Assembly: GCA_964370795.1 (NCBI GenBank) | Contig: CAYJME010000163.1 | Span: 1 to 7,893 of the forward strand | DNA from: JAHFOW01 sp964370795 | Lineage (GTDB): Bacteria; Planctomycetota; Brocadiia; Brocadiales; Brocadiaceae | Direction of reading: 5' to 3' | Length of the DNA: 7,893 bases | Shown here: positions 1 to 5,925 of the stretch, one piece after another | How positions within the stretch are numbered: the stretch's first letter is position 1 | How the letters are laid out: every line of letters begins with the position of its first letter | Position numbers and translations under genes: made by a program | Notes under the pieces: generated by a model | What the model saw: only the letters and a program-made list of their open reading frames with translations | Databases searched by the model: none | Told to the model about the DNA's origin: nothing

Positions 1-273
1 GTTGTAGGCTATGGCAAGATTCGGGTCTAATGCAATCGCCTTATTATAATCCTCAATCGCCCTGTCAATCTGACCTTTCTTACCATAGGCAAGCCCACGA
101 TTGGTATAGGCATTGGCATCATTTGGGTCTAATGCAATTGCCTTATTATAATCCTCAATCGTCTTGCCATCTTCTTGTTTTGGCATTCCGGGACTCAAAC
201 TAGACATCTTCTGACCCGTGGCACAACCGGACAAACAAACCAATACGAGCATAACCAATACGTTTTTTTTCAT
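1..273 (-). CDS. TPR-repeat lipoprotein, 3' part outside window
   Basis: Reading from an ATG at 273-271 gives 91 codons that run open off the left edge, so the C-terminus is missing. The start is MKKNVLV followed by a hydrophobic stretch and the lipobox LSGC, with Cys17 as the predicted lipidated residue, so the product is probably exported and anchored to a membrane. From about residue 38 there are 34-residue tetratricopeptide repeats with the core IEDYNKAIALDPN seen twice; the second copy runs to the edge. TPR solenoids mediate protein-protein contacts; the partner is unknown. The start is supported by AAGGAG about 5 nt upstream of the ATG, read on the minus strand. The repeats are nearly identical at DNA level with a period of 102 bp, which suggests recent duplication or continuing copy-number change. 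No clear promoter was found upstream. Confidence 0.85.
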   Translation of the reverse strand, partial: MKKNVLVMLVLVCLSGCATGQKMSSLSPGMPKQEDGKTIEDYNKAIALDPNDANAYTNRGLAYGKKGQIDRAIEDYNKAIALDPNLAIAYN

Positions 274-645
<372 letters not shown>

Positions 646-830
646 ATGATGAATTTCTGATTTATGATTTGAGATGTACAATATTCACCCGGAAAACAAA
701 ACTATAAAAAATTTTGTCCTGGTTTTTTAAAGCATACATCCACAAAAAGTTTCACATAAAATCTGAGAATGTCATACTATACTATTTCTTTTCCAAATTG
801 CAAAATATTTTTTCTGTTTTCTTTTTTGGA

Positions 831-859
831 TTGACATACCCCAGTGCCTTTGCTAATCT
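831..859 (+). promoter_or_regulatory. Sigma-70-type promoter candidate
   Basis: A perfect -35 box TTGACA (831-836) is followed after exactly 17 bp by TAATCT (854-859), a weak -10 match (3 of 6). Transcription would start near 866 and run through the inverted repeat at 907-978 into the metalloprotease gene, giving a leader of about 160 nt. The -35 and spacer are strong; the -10 is the weak point. Confidence 0.5.
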
Positions 860-906
860 AGTTGGCGATTTGTAAGCATATATGTAACAATTTAGTTTTT
901 TGAAAC

Positions 907-978
907 GTAGGGGCGAAGCATTTGAATCCTTGAGTTGCATTTGAATTATCCTGAGTTTTTCAAATGCTTCGCCCCTAC
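907..978. repeat. Perfect 20-bp inverted repeat (MITE/REP-like)
   Basis: The left arm 907-926 (GTAGGGGCGAAGCATTTGAA) is the exact reverse complement of the right arm 959-978, with a 32-nt centre. Arms beginning GTAGGGGCGA resemble dispersed palindromic elements I recall from many environmental bacterial genomes. There is no U-tract after the second arm, so it is a poor intrinsic terminator. It sits between the promoter candidate and the start codon of the metalloprotease gene and would form a strong hairpin in that leader. Confidence 0.85.
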
Positions 979-1024
979 TGCATCCGTCAAATAATAGAGA
1001 AAGGGGGTTGGTATTTCCTGCGCT

Positions 1025-1849
1025 ATGGTATACTTTGCTCTTGCACTAAATCTTATCCTGATTATCTTCCTCAGTCTCGCGACGTATGGATTGTGGATAA
1101 AGTATGCGAATAACGGCTTGATTCGCGGATTTCTCCTGCCCGGTACAATTGTGCACGAATTGAGTCATGCATTATTATGTCTTGCCACAGGTACGACTAT
1201 TAAAGAACTCAATGTATTCTCTCCTTCAAGCACAGGGATTAAATATGACAAGCCCAGGATCCGTTTTGTGTTTGATTTTCTCATCGTTGCAGCGCCTTTC
1301 TTTGGCTGTGCGGCGCTGATCCTTCTTATATCGGTGATACTCTCCAACCCTATTCATTTTCACAATGCCGCCCCCCAGGGAAGTTATTTTACCCTCAGTG
1401 GTTTTCTTTCTATGCTTCAGCATGAGGTTCATGCGGTGTGGAATACCTTTCGCACCCTGATAAATCAACTGCAGATTGGCAGGATAAGACATATCCTTTT
1501 TCTGTTAACGATTATTATTTTTACCGTTTCCCTGTCGCCGCAAAAACAGGACATCAAGCATCTCATTATTGGATTTATTATTCTTTCCTTTATATTCTTT
1601 ATACTCGAAAAAATAGGTTTGCATTTGCTGGGGCAGAGGTGGTGGAGTTTCTGTATTACGGAATTCTGGGAAATTACCGTCCTTGCGATAGCGGCTCTTA
1701 TTCCTCTGCTATTGCTTACGTTGATTATCATGGGTTTTGGCAAGGGATACATGGTTGCATTTGGCGGTAAAGGCGCCGGGAAGAGCGCCGGCAAGGCTTC
1801 TGGTAAAGATGCTGATAAAAAGGATGCAAATAAAGGTTCAAAAAAATAG
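1025..1849 (+). CDS. M50-like integral membrane metalloprotease
   Basis: This is a 274-residue polytopic membrane protein. The zinc-protease motif HELSH (residues 44-48) sits at the start of a hydrophobic segment, as in site-2-protease/M50-type intramembrane peptidases. Hydrophobic segments lie at about 4-24, 82-106, 156-170, 177-196 and 216-237. The third zinc ligand is not certain; Asp176 in SPQKQDIKH is one candidate. The last 27 residues are a hydrophilic Gly/Ala/Lys tail with repeated AGKS/SGK-type units, probably disordered and cytoplasmic or DNA/RNA/membrane-binding by charge. The substrate is unknown. The start is uncertain: the purine-rich AAGGGGG at 1001-1007 is about 17 nt upstream, too far for an ideal ribosome binding site. 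The tail-coding end overlaps the next gene, suggesting co-transcription with it. Confidence 0.75.
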   Translation: MVYFALALNLILIIFLSLATYGLWIKYANNGLIRGFLLPGTIVHELSHALLCLATGTTIKELNVFSPSSTGIKYDKPRIRFVFDFLIVAAPFFGCAALILLISVILSNPIHFHNAAPQGSYFTLSGFLSMLQHEVHAVWNTFRTLINQLQIGRIRHILFLLTIIIFTVSLSPQKQDIKHLIIGFIILSFIFFILEKIGLHLLGQRWWSFCITEFWEITVLAIAALIPLLLLTLIIMGFGKGYMVAFGGKGAGKSAGKASGKDADKKDANKGSKK

Positions 1850-2369
1850 ATTAGAAACAATTTTTTTTGGCAGCTTTTGTACTTCGATAGGTGATGTGTA
1901 CGTCGCAAAAAGTACACAGGGAATCTGCCGGATATCATTTCCACACTATACGGCAGAAAGTTTTCTTCAACCATTTCAAAGAGTTGCAGATCTAATAGTT
2001 CAAAGGAATGACCCTGCCTTACACTACGAAGTATCTCTGTTAAAAGAGTATTTCGATGGTAAACAGGTAATCTTCGATTTTCCCCTGGATTTAAGAGGCG
2101 GCACCCCGTTTCAGGTAAAGGTATGGGAAAAACTACGGGAAATCCCGTACGGTGAATGCCGTACCTACAAATGGGTTGCAGAGCGGATTGGAAGCCCCCT
2201 TGCCGTGAGGGCTGTGGGTATGGCCAATAATAAAAACCCTCTTCCGCCCGTTGTTCCCTGCCACAGGGTTATTGGTTCCGATGGAAGTCTGACGGGTTAC
2301 GCATCAGGAGTCCACATCAAAAAGTGGTTAATAGAGATGGAATACAATACGAAGATGAAATACGTTTGA
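1824..2369 (+). CDS. ogt: Methylated-DNA--protein-cysteine methyltransferase
   Basis: This is a suicide DNA-repair protein that moves the alkyl group from O6-alkylguanine to its own cysteine. The 181-residue form starting at the ATG at 1824 contains the active-site motif PCHRVIG, with the acceptor at about Cys146, preceded by the helix-turn-helix-type DNA-binding segment (VWEKLREIPYGECRTY, AVRAVGMANNKNPLPP) and followed by the usual GYASGVHIKKWLIEME. The N-terminal part (GDVYVAKSTQGICRISF) matches the family's ribonuclease-like domain. An in-frame ATG at 1809 is an alternative start; an ATG at 1737 is open but lies deep in the upstream gene and is unlikely. With the 1824 start it overlaps the protease gene by 26 nt, so translational coupling is plausible. 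Neither start has a clear ribosome binding site. Whether it is Ogt or Ada C-terminal type is not decided; there is no Ada N-terminal domain. Confidence 0.92.
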   Translation: MQIKVQKNRLETIFFGSFCTSIGDVYVAKSTQGICRISFPHYTAESFLQPFQRVADLIVQRNDPALHYEVSLLKEYFDGKQVIFDFPLDLRGGTPFQVKVWEKLREIPYGECRTYKWVAERIGSPLAVRAVGMANNKNPLPPVVPCHRVIGSDGSLTGYASGVHIKKWLIEMEYNTKMKYV

Positions 2370-2383
2370 AACCACTGAAACCA

Positions 2384-2410
2384 CAGATTTCTCAGATTAC
2401 GCAGATAATA
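2384..2410 (+). repeat. 9-nt-periodic CAGATTnCn element, copy 1
   Basis: Three tandem units, CAGATTTCT, CAGATTACG and CAGATAATA, begin 14 nt after the methyltransferase stop codon and are preceded by AAACCA. The same pattern occurs at 2727-2753 (minus strand) and 7848-7874 (plus strand), each time just behind a stop codon. Confidence 0.75.
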
Positions 2411-2483
2411 AAATTTGGAAAAAGTCTTTGGTGGTTCAATCGGTATCGATTTCACCCCCTTTGTTAAGTGAGACACTCTGAAA

Positions 2484-2528
2484 TCCCCCTTAGACTTCGT
2501 CGTGAGCTCAGTCGAACGAAAAGGGGGA
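2484..2528. repeat. Nested palindromic repeat
   Basis: Outer arms TCCCCCTT (2484-2491) and AAGGGGGA (2521-2528) are perfect complements. Between them is an imperfect palindrome with TTCG/CGAA ends around TGAGCTCA (2503-2510). The flank continues as CTTAGGGGG, echoing the left arm. This looks like a dispersed palindromic element; it could also act as a transcription barrier between the convergent genes, but it has no U-tract. Confidence 0.65.
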
Positions 2529-2628
2529 CTTAGGGGGTTGTTTCCCTTTGATCAGGGGATTTGGTTGCGGAGTAGCTGCGCTAAGAATTATAAAAAAATA
2601 TTCTCGAAAAAAGTTTCCCTGTCATTGA

Positions 2629-2651
2629 GTTCCCAAAAAGAGTTTGGGTAC
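2629..2651. repeat. GTTCCCAAA hairpin repeat
   Basis: GTTCCCAAA (2629-2637) and TTTGGGTAC (2643-2651) pair at 8 of 9 positions with a 5-nt loop, followed by GAG. It resembles the GTTCCCAAA...TTTGGGAAC palindromes I recall as dispersed repeats in several bacterial groups. There is no T-run behind it. Confidence 0.55.
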
Positions 2652-2726
2652 GAGTTGGGTTGTCATCCTCTATCGTCTTACGATACAAACTTCGTTGCCG
2701 GTATACGTTACCTCGTACTGTATATT

Positions 2727-2753
2727 TCCCATCTGCACAATCGGTGAAATCTG
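2727..2753 (-). repeat. 9-nt-periodic CAGATTnCn element, copy 2
   Basis: On the minus strand the units CAGATTTCA, CCGATTGTG and CAGATGGGA follow about 9 nt after the stop codon of the aminopropyltransferase gene. One unit has a C instead of A at its second position. It has the same orientation relative to the gene as the copies behind the methyltransferase and radical SAM genes. Confidence 0.65.
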
Positions 2754-2762
2754 TAGTTTCCT

Positions 2763-3710
2763 TTATTTTAGAGGAATGCCGGGATAGTTTTCCTGGAGCG
2801 GGTTTTGATCCCGTATTACACGAGTCTGTTTCTGAATGTCAGTTCGCAAGTATTTGGGCAGATTAAAGAGGGCGTGATGGGTAATGCTGTCATAAAAACG
2901 AGGCGTACTCGTGAGTCGCGTAGTAACCCTGTTATCAATCTCCGCCCCGGTAATATCTAGATTGGCCGGGTTATGGGTTGCCATGGCATACCCCCACTGC
3001 AATGCATACGAGGGGATATAGGTAACATACGGAAATACATCAGGAAATACCGTGCTTAAGGTGTTACAAATGCTGGTAAACGATTCATTCTCCGTAAGGG
3101 ATGCAGCGCCAGACTGTACGAGGAGTATTCCATCTTTTTTGATTCTCTCAGCAGCAATCCGGTAGAGTTCCACCGTAAAGAGCATATAGGCAGGACCGCC
3201 TTCCATGGGGTCGTTTACATCTATAATGATTACATCAAATTGATCCTGCGTCCGTTCCAGATATTTTCTGCCGTCCCCGATAATAAGTTCCGTACGTTTA
3301 TCGTCAAATGCACCGGCATGGAACGTAGGGAGAAATTTTTTCGCGCACGCAATCATTTCCTTATCAATATCAACCATCACGGCCTTTTTTACCGTCTTAT
3401 ATCTGAGTACCTCACGTAAGGTTGCCCCTTCGCCCCCGCCTATGATAAGCACGTGTTCGGGGCAGGGATGCAAAATAAGAGAGGGATGAACGAGCGCCTC
3501 ATGGTAAATGAATTCGTCGATCTCTGCAGATTGGAATTCGTTGTCGAGAATAAGGCATCTTCCGTAATTATACGTATCGACGATGGTAATTTTTTGAATA
3601 TCTGATTCAATCTGGTGTAATACATTTTTAAAGGCGTGTTTATGGATTTCGTAAGTATTAAAATAATCATCGAGCCAGTGCGTTGGAGGTTTTTCCTTTT
3701 GAGTATTCAT
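2763..3710 (-). CDS. speE: Aminopropyltransferase, ACL5/thermospermine synthase-like
   Basis: This 315-residue PAPT-family enzyme transfers the aminopropyl group of decarboxylated S-adenosylmethionine to a polyamine. Visible landmarks are the small N-terminal beta domain (about 10-65), YHEALVHP (69-76), the dcSAM-binding loop GGGEGA (91-96), VDID (113-116), GDGR (145-148) and DVNDPMEGGP (164-173), then QSG (199-201) and YIPSYALQWGY. In ordinary spermidine synthases the catalytic loop reads like DSSDPxGP with a short following stretch; DPxEGGPxxxL(Y/F)T together with IPS(Y/F)AxxWG is the form of ACL5-type thermospermine synthases. The product could therefore be thermospermine or another branched or long polyamine, rather than spermidine; the assignment rests on motifs only. 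It follows speD by 10 nt in the same direction, with AGG about 9-10 nt before the ATG, so the two form an operon. Confidence 0.93.
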   Translation of the reverse strand: MNTQKEKPPTHWLDDYFNTYEIHKHAFKNVLHQIESDIQKITIVDTYNYGRCLILDNEFQSAEIDEFIYHEALVHPSLILHPCPEHVLIIGGGEGATLREVLRYKTVKKAVMVDIDKEMIACAKKFLPTFHAGAFDDKRTELIIGDGRKYLERTQDQFDVIIIDVNDPMEGGPAYMLFTVELYRIAAERIKKDGILLVQSGAASLTENESFTSICNTLSTVFPDVFPYVTYIPSYALQWGYAMATHNPANLDITGAEIDNRVTTRLTSTPRFYDSITHHALFNLPKYLRTDIQKQTRVIRDQNPLQENYPGIPLK

Positions 3711-3720
3711 AATGTTTTAC

Positions 3721-4137
3721 CTAAATTCCGGAATGAAGGGGCGAATCATGTATTTGCTCCTGTACGATGCCTTTATGGATTCCCCTCGTCGAAAAATCTC
3801 CTCTCTTTAACTCTAAAAGAGAGGTTTCTTTTGCCTGAAATGCCCTTGTTATATAGGAAGCGGCGTTTTGCGGGTTAATGATATTCCCGCAGATGAAGAT
3901 GTCTACCGCAGCATATCCGTATTCTGGCCAGGTATGAACAGAGATATGCGACTCGGCAAGGATGGCCACGCCCGTTACACCGTATGGACTGAATTGATGG
4001 CATACCACATCTACCAGCGTTGCCTGTATTACTTCGGTTGCCTTCGTGAGAGTTTCTTTCACGGTTTCGACGTTGTCGATAATATCCTTACAACATCCCC
4101 ACATTTCAAGAATAATATGTTTTCCTAATATAGCCAC
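3721..4137 (-). CDS. speD: S-adenosylmethionine decarboxylase proenzyme
   Basis: This is a class 1B pyruvoyl-dependent decarboxylase of 138 residues that makes decarboxylated S-adenosylmethionine, the aminopropyl donor for the next gene. The self-cleavage site is Glu62-Ser63 in LAESHISVHTWPE; Ser63 becomes the pyruvoyl group. His68 and Cys83 are the processing and catalytic residues, at the same numbers as I recall for the Thermotoga enzyme. The start is GTG at 4137, preceded at about 6 nt by a strong ribosome binding site (GGAAGG, minus strand); an ATG just upstream is out of frame. A near-consensus promoter lies at 4179-4207. The family core ends near ELKRG; the following tail (about residues 115-138) is encoded over a degenerate inverted repeat and may be repeat-derived. 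Confidence 0.96.
   Translation of the reverse strand: MAILGKHIILEMWGCCKDIIDNVETVKETLTKATEVIQATLVDVVCHQFSPYGVTGVAILAESHISVHTWPEYGYAAVDIFICGNIINPQNAASYITRAFQAKETSLLELKRGDFSTRGIHKGIVQEQIHDSPLHSGI
3737..3786. repeat. Degenerate inverted repeat inside speD tail
   Basis: AGGGGCGAATCAT (3737-3749) and ATGGATTCCCCT (3775-3786) form an imperfect inverted repeat. The left arm resembles the arm of the 907-978 repeat (GGGGCGAAGCAT). It lies in frame within the C-terminal codons of speD, about residues 118-134. The resemblance is short, so common origin is only a suggestion. Confidence 0.4.
3800..3824. repeat. 9-bp perfect hairpin within speD
   Basis: CCTCTCTTT (3800-3808) and AAAGAGAGG (3816-3824) are exact complements with a 7-nt loop. 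The hairpin lies in the codons for TSLLELKRG of SpeD. It may be a repeat fragment or an mRNA structure near the speD end; no further role can be read. Confidence 0.5.
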
Positions 4138-4140
4138 GCA

Positions 4141-4149
4141 TTCCCTTCC
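4141..4149 (-). promoter_or_regulatory. speD ribosome binding site fixing GTG start
   Basis: Read on the minus strand, GGAAGGGAA lies about 6 nt before the GTG at 4137-4135. It is the strongest Shine-Dalgarno-like sequence near this gene and supports the GTG start over other candidates. Confidence 0.75.
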
Positions 4150-4178
4150 GTAACAAAGGTAAAAAAAGAAGAAAGTCG

Positions 4179-4207
4179 ATTTTAGAATGAATCATTTGCG
4201 TTGTCAA
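4179..4207 (-). promoter_or_regulatory. speD-speE sigma-70 promoter
   Basis: On the minus strand, TTGACA (4207-4202) and TAAAAT (4184-4179) are separated by exactly 17 bp. This is a near-consensus housekeeping promoter. The start would be near 4172, giving a leader of about 35 nt before the speD GTG. Confidence 0.85.
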
Positions 4208-4224
4208 GAATGAAGAGAAATATT

Positions 4225-4253
4225 TTGACAATTCAAATTGAATGCTGTATAGT
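4225..4253 (+). promoter_or_regulatory. Sigma-70 promoter of MurC-like gene
   Basis: TTGACA (4225-4230) and TATAGT (4248-4253) are separated by exactly 17 bp. Transcription would begin near 4260. This lies inside the longest possible reading frame of the MurC-like gene, so translation should start downstream, at GTG 4321. Its -35 box is 17 bp from the divergent speD -35 box. Confidence 0.85.
4231..4243. promoter_or_regulatory. Possible operator: 13-bp palindrome in promoter spacer
   Basis: ATTCAA-A-TTGAAT is a perfect 6-bp inverted repeat around one base, located exactly between the -35 and -10 boxes of the plus-strand promoter. That is a typical site for a repressor. No matching regulator is encoded in the window, and a 6-bp arm in AT-rich DNA can arise by chance. 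Confidence 0.35.
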
Positions 4254-4320
4254 TCTGAAAAATTTAATAAACAACACGGTCAATAAAAGAATATATCGAA
4301 ATTCAGAAAACTCAATTTCT

Positions 4321-5700
4321 GTGAAGGAAGACTCAGGGAAATTTTCATACCACTTCGTAGGCGTGGGCGGCATTGGCATGAGCGCCATTGCCCAGGTGCT
4401 TAACAAATGGGGACACGCTGTCAGCGGCTCGGACAGGAACTATGATAAACAGATTACTCCTGATTTATTTTCAAAACTCAGATCACAGGGTATTTCACTC
4501 CACCACCAGGATGGTTCCAGCGTTACTGAAAAGACGGATTTTCTCGTCGTTTCCTCTGCCATTGAAAAAGACAACCCCGACGTTAAAAAGGCGCTTTTGC
4601 TAAATAAAACAATTATCAAGCGTGCCGACATTCTGGCGGAGATGTTTAACAGAAAGTATGGAATTGCGATAGGGGGGACGAATGGCAAGACTACCGTGAG
4701 TTGTATGGTGGGATATATCCTCGACCAGGCCGGCTTATCGCCTACCGTTATCGTTGGCGGTTGTATCAAAAACTATGTAAATACTATCTCTTTGGGGAAT
4801 GCAAAGACAGGCGCTTCCGATATTATCTCCATTGAGGCAGACGAGAGTGATGGCAGTATTGTCCTGTACACCCCAAAAATATCCGTTCTTACGAGCCTCT
4901 CCAAAGACCATAAGACCATTGATATCGTAGCAGAAATGTTTAAAACCTTTTCCCAGAAAACCAATGGGTCGCTCATTTTAAATGTTGATTGTCCAAACCT
5001 GAAGAGGGTGAATTTTGATCATAAAAATATTCTTACCTACGGGATAAACAATAGCGCTGATATACGTCCAAAAAATATACGGTGCAAGCCGTTTCAGTCT
5101 ACCTTTGATTTAAACGGGCAGTTTTTTGAGATTAATTTGCCCGGTATGTACAATGTGTCAAATGCGCTTGCGGCAATTGCAGTTGCACGGAGCCTTAGTA
5201 TTAAAGATGACCGGATAGCCGCTGCGCTCAGGCAATTTAAGGGCGTGCAACGGAGGATGGATATTGTGGGAGAGGTACATGGGGTAAAGGTGATCGACGA
5301 CTATGCTCACAATCCGGAAAAGGTCATGGCCGCGATTAATGCAGTTAAACTTGGTTGCAAACGGGTAATTGCCATCTTTCAGCCGCATGGATACGGTCCC
5401 ACAAGTTTCATGAAAGAAGAGTTTATTGATACATTCATAAAGGCGCTTTCACTCCACGACGTCCTTTACATGCCGGAGATTTACTATGCCGGTGGTACTG
5501 CTGATATGAGCATCTCATCTGCCGATATTATTAATCGGGTAAGAGCAGCTGGTAAAAATGCCTTCTTTATAAAAGAAAGAAATAACATCATTCCTGAAAT
5601 CAAGAAACACCTTAGCCCAGGCGACTGCATCCTTGTTATGGGTGCACGTGACAACACCCTCACAGACTTCTGTCAAAATATAATACAATCGCTTTCATAG
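4321..5700 (+). CDS. MurC-like Mur-ligase family protein
   Basis: This ATP-dependent amide ligase has the three-domain Mur-ligase layout. The 459-residue form from GTG 4321 has the nucleotide-binding GVGGIGM (residues 14-20), the ATP P-loop GTNGKTT (119-125), EADESDGS in the central domain, KDHK where MurC has ADH(M/L)D, and DDYAHNP (326-332). Usual MurC joins L-alanine to UDP-MurNAc. Here the C-terminal loop reads FQPHGYGPT (353-361) instead of FQPHRYxRT, and the end has GARDNTL rather than the usual MurC GAGxI-type ending. I therefore call it a divergent MurC-like clade; the amino acid or acceptor may differ. The frame is open from TTG 4201 and ATG 4210, but the strong promoter at 4225-4253 and the usual distance from start to G-loop favour GTG 4321, the only normal start codon downstream of the promoter. 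It has no clear ribosome binding site. Confidence 0.85.
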   Translation: MKEDSGKFSYHFVGVGGIGMSAIAQVLNKWGHAVSGSDRNYDKQITPDLFSKLRSQGISLHHQDGSSVTEKTDFLVVSSAIEKDNPDVKKALLLNKTIIKRADILAEMFNRKYGIAIGGTNGKTTVSCMVGYILDQAGLSPTVIVGGCIKNYVNTISLGNAKTGASDIISIEADESDGSIVLYTPKISVLTSLSKDHKTIDIVAEMFKTFSQKTNGSLILNVDCPNLKRVNFDHKNILTYGINNSADIRPKNIRCKPFQSTFDLNGQFFEINLPGMYNVSNALAAIAVARSLSIKDDRIAAALRQFKGVQRRMDIVGEVHGVKVIDDYAHNPEKVMAAINAVKLGCKRVIAIFQPHGYGPTSFMKEEFIDTFIKALSLHDVLYMPEIYYAGGTADMSISSADIINRVRAAGKNAFFIKERNNIIPEIKKHLSPGDCILVMGARDNTLTDFCQNIIQSLS

Positions 5701-5702
5701 CA

Positions 5703-5727
5703 TGTTCCTTACTATAGGAGAGGAACA
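5703..5727 (+). terminator. Weak hairpin behind MurC-like gene
   Basis: TGTTCCT (5703-5709) and AGGAACA (5721-5727) form a perfect 7-bp stem with an 11-nt loop just after the stop codon. There is no proper T-run immediately after it (AATGTGTTGTGTTTT), so termination is only a possibility. Confidence 0.25.
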
Positions 5728-5839
5728 AATGTGTTGTGTTTTCTGCCATAATTTTATATCATTTTTTCATTAGAAACGATGTTTTATGTGACTCAAATTG
5801 GCGAGAGGGTAACATACACGCCGCTTTAAGTTGCCATTC

Positions 5840-5855
5840 GCCGTCAGGAGACGGC
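5840..5855. repeat. Short GCCGTC/GACGGC hairpin
   Basis: GCCGTC-AGGA-GACGGC is a perfect 6-bp stem with a 4-nt loop in the 225-bp gap before the radical SAM gene. With the flanking CATTCG and TCCTACC it resembles a fragment of a dispersed palindromic element. The rest of this gap shows no gene and no clear promoter. Confidence 0.45.
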
Positions 5856-5925
5856 TCCTACCATAAGACATTTAAAACTTCAAGGCATCGTAGGCCTGAT
5901 TTGATGCAAATGGAAAAACGAAAAA

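Larger units (their letters stand above)
646..1024. other. Intergenic gap with promoter and inverted repeat
   Basis: This 379-bp AT-rich gap separates the tRNA gene (minus strand) from the metalloprotease gene (plus strand). It should contain the promoters of both. A plus-strand promoter candidate lies at 831-859 and a perfect long inverted repeat at 907-978; both are listed separately. I could not pick out a convincing minus-strand promoter for the tRNA. No coding sequence is supported. Confidence 0.6.
2370..2762. other. Convergent intergenic gap filled with repeats
   Basis: This 393-bp stretch lies between the stop codons of two convergent genes. It holds no supported gene. It contains two copies of a 9-nt-periodic element, one behind each stop codon (2384-2410 and 2727-2753), a nested palindrome at 2484-2528 and a GTTCCCAAA hairpin at 2629-2651. 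Short open frames here have no recognisable protein character. Confidence 0.7.

Noticed and set aside
1737..1823. Longer methyltransferase start at ATG 1737
   Set aside because: It would overlap the protease gene by over 110 nt, and the extra residues are just the alternate frame of the Gly/Lys-rich tail.
3868..4128. 86-codon plus-strand frame opposite speD
   Set aside because: It is the antisense shadow of a clearly identified gene.
4201..4320. N-terminal extension of the MurC-like frame from TTG 4201 or ATG 4210
   Set aside because: A near-consensus promoter lies inside it, its residues do not resemble a Mur-ligase N-terminus, and no ribosome binding site precedes either start.
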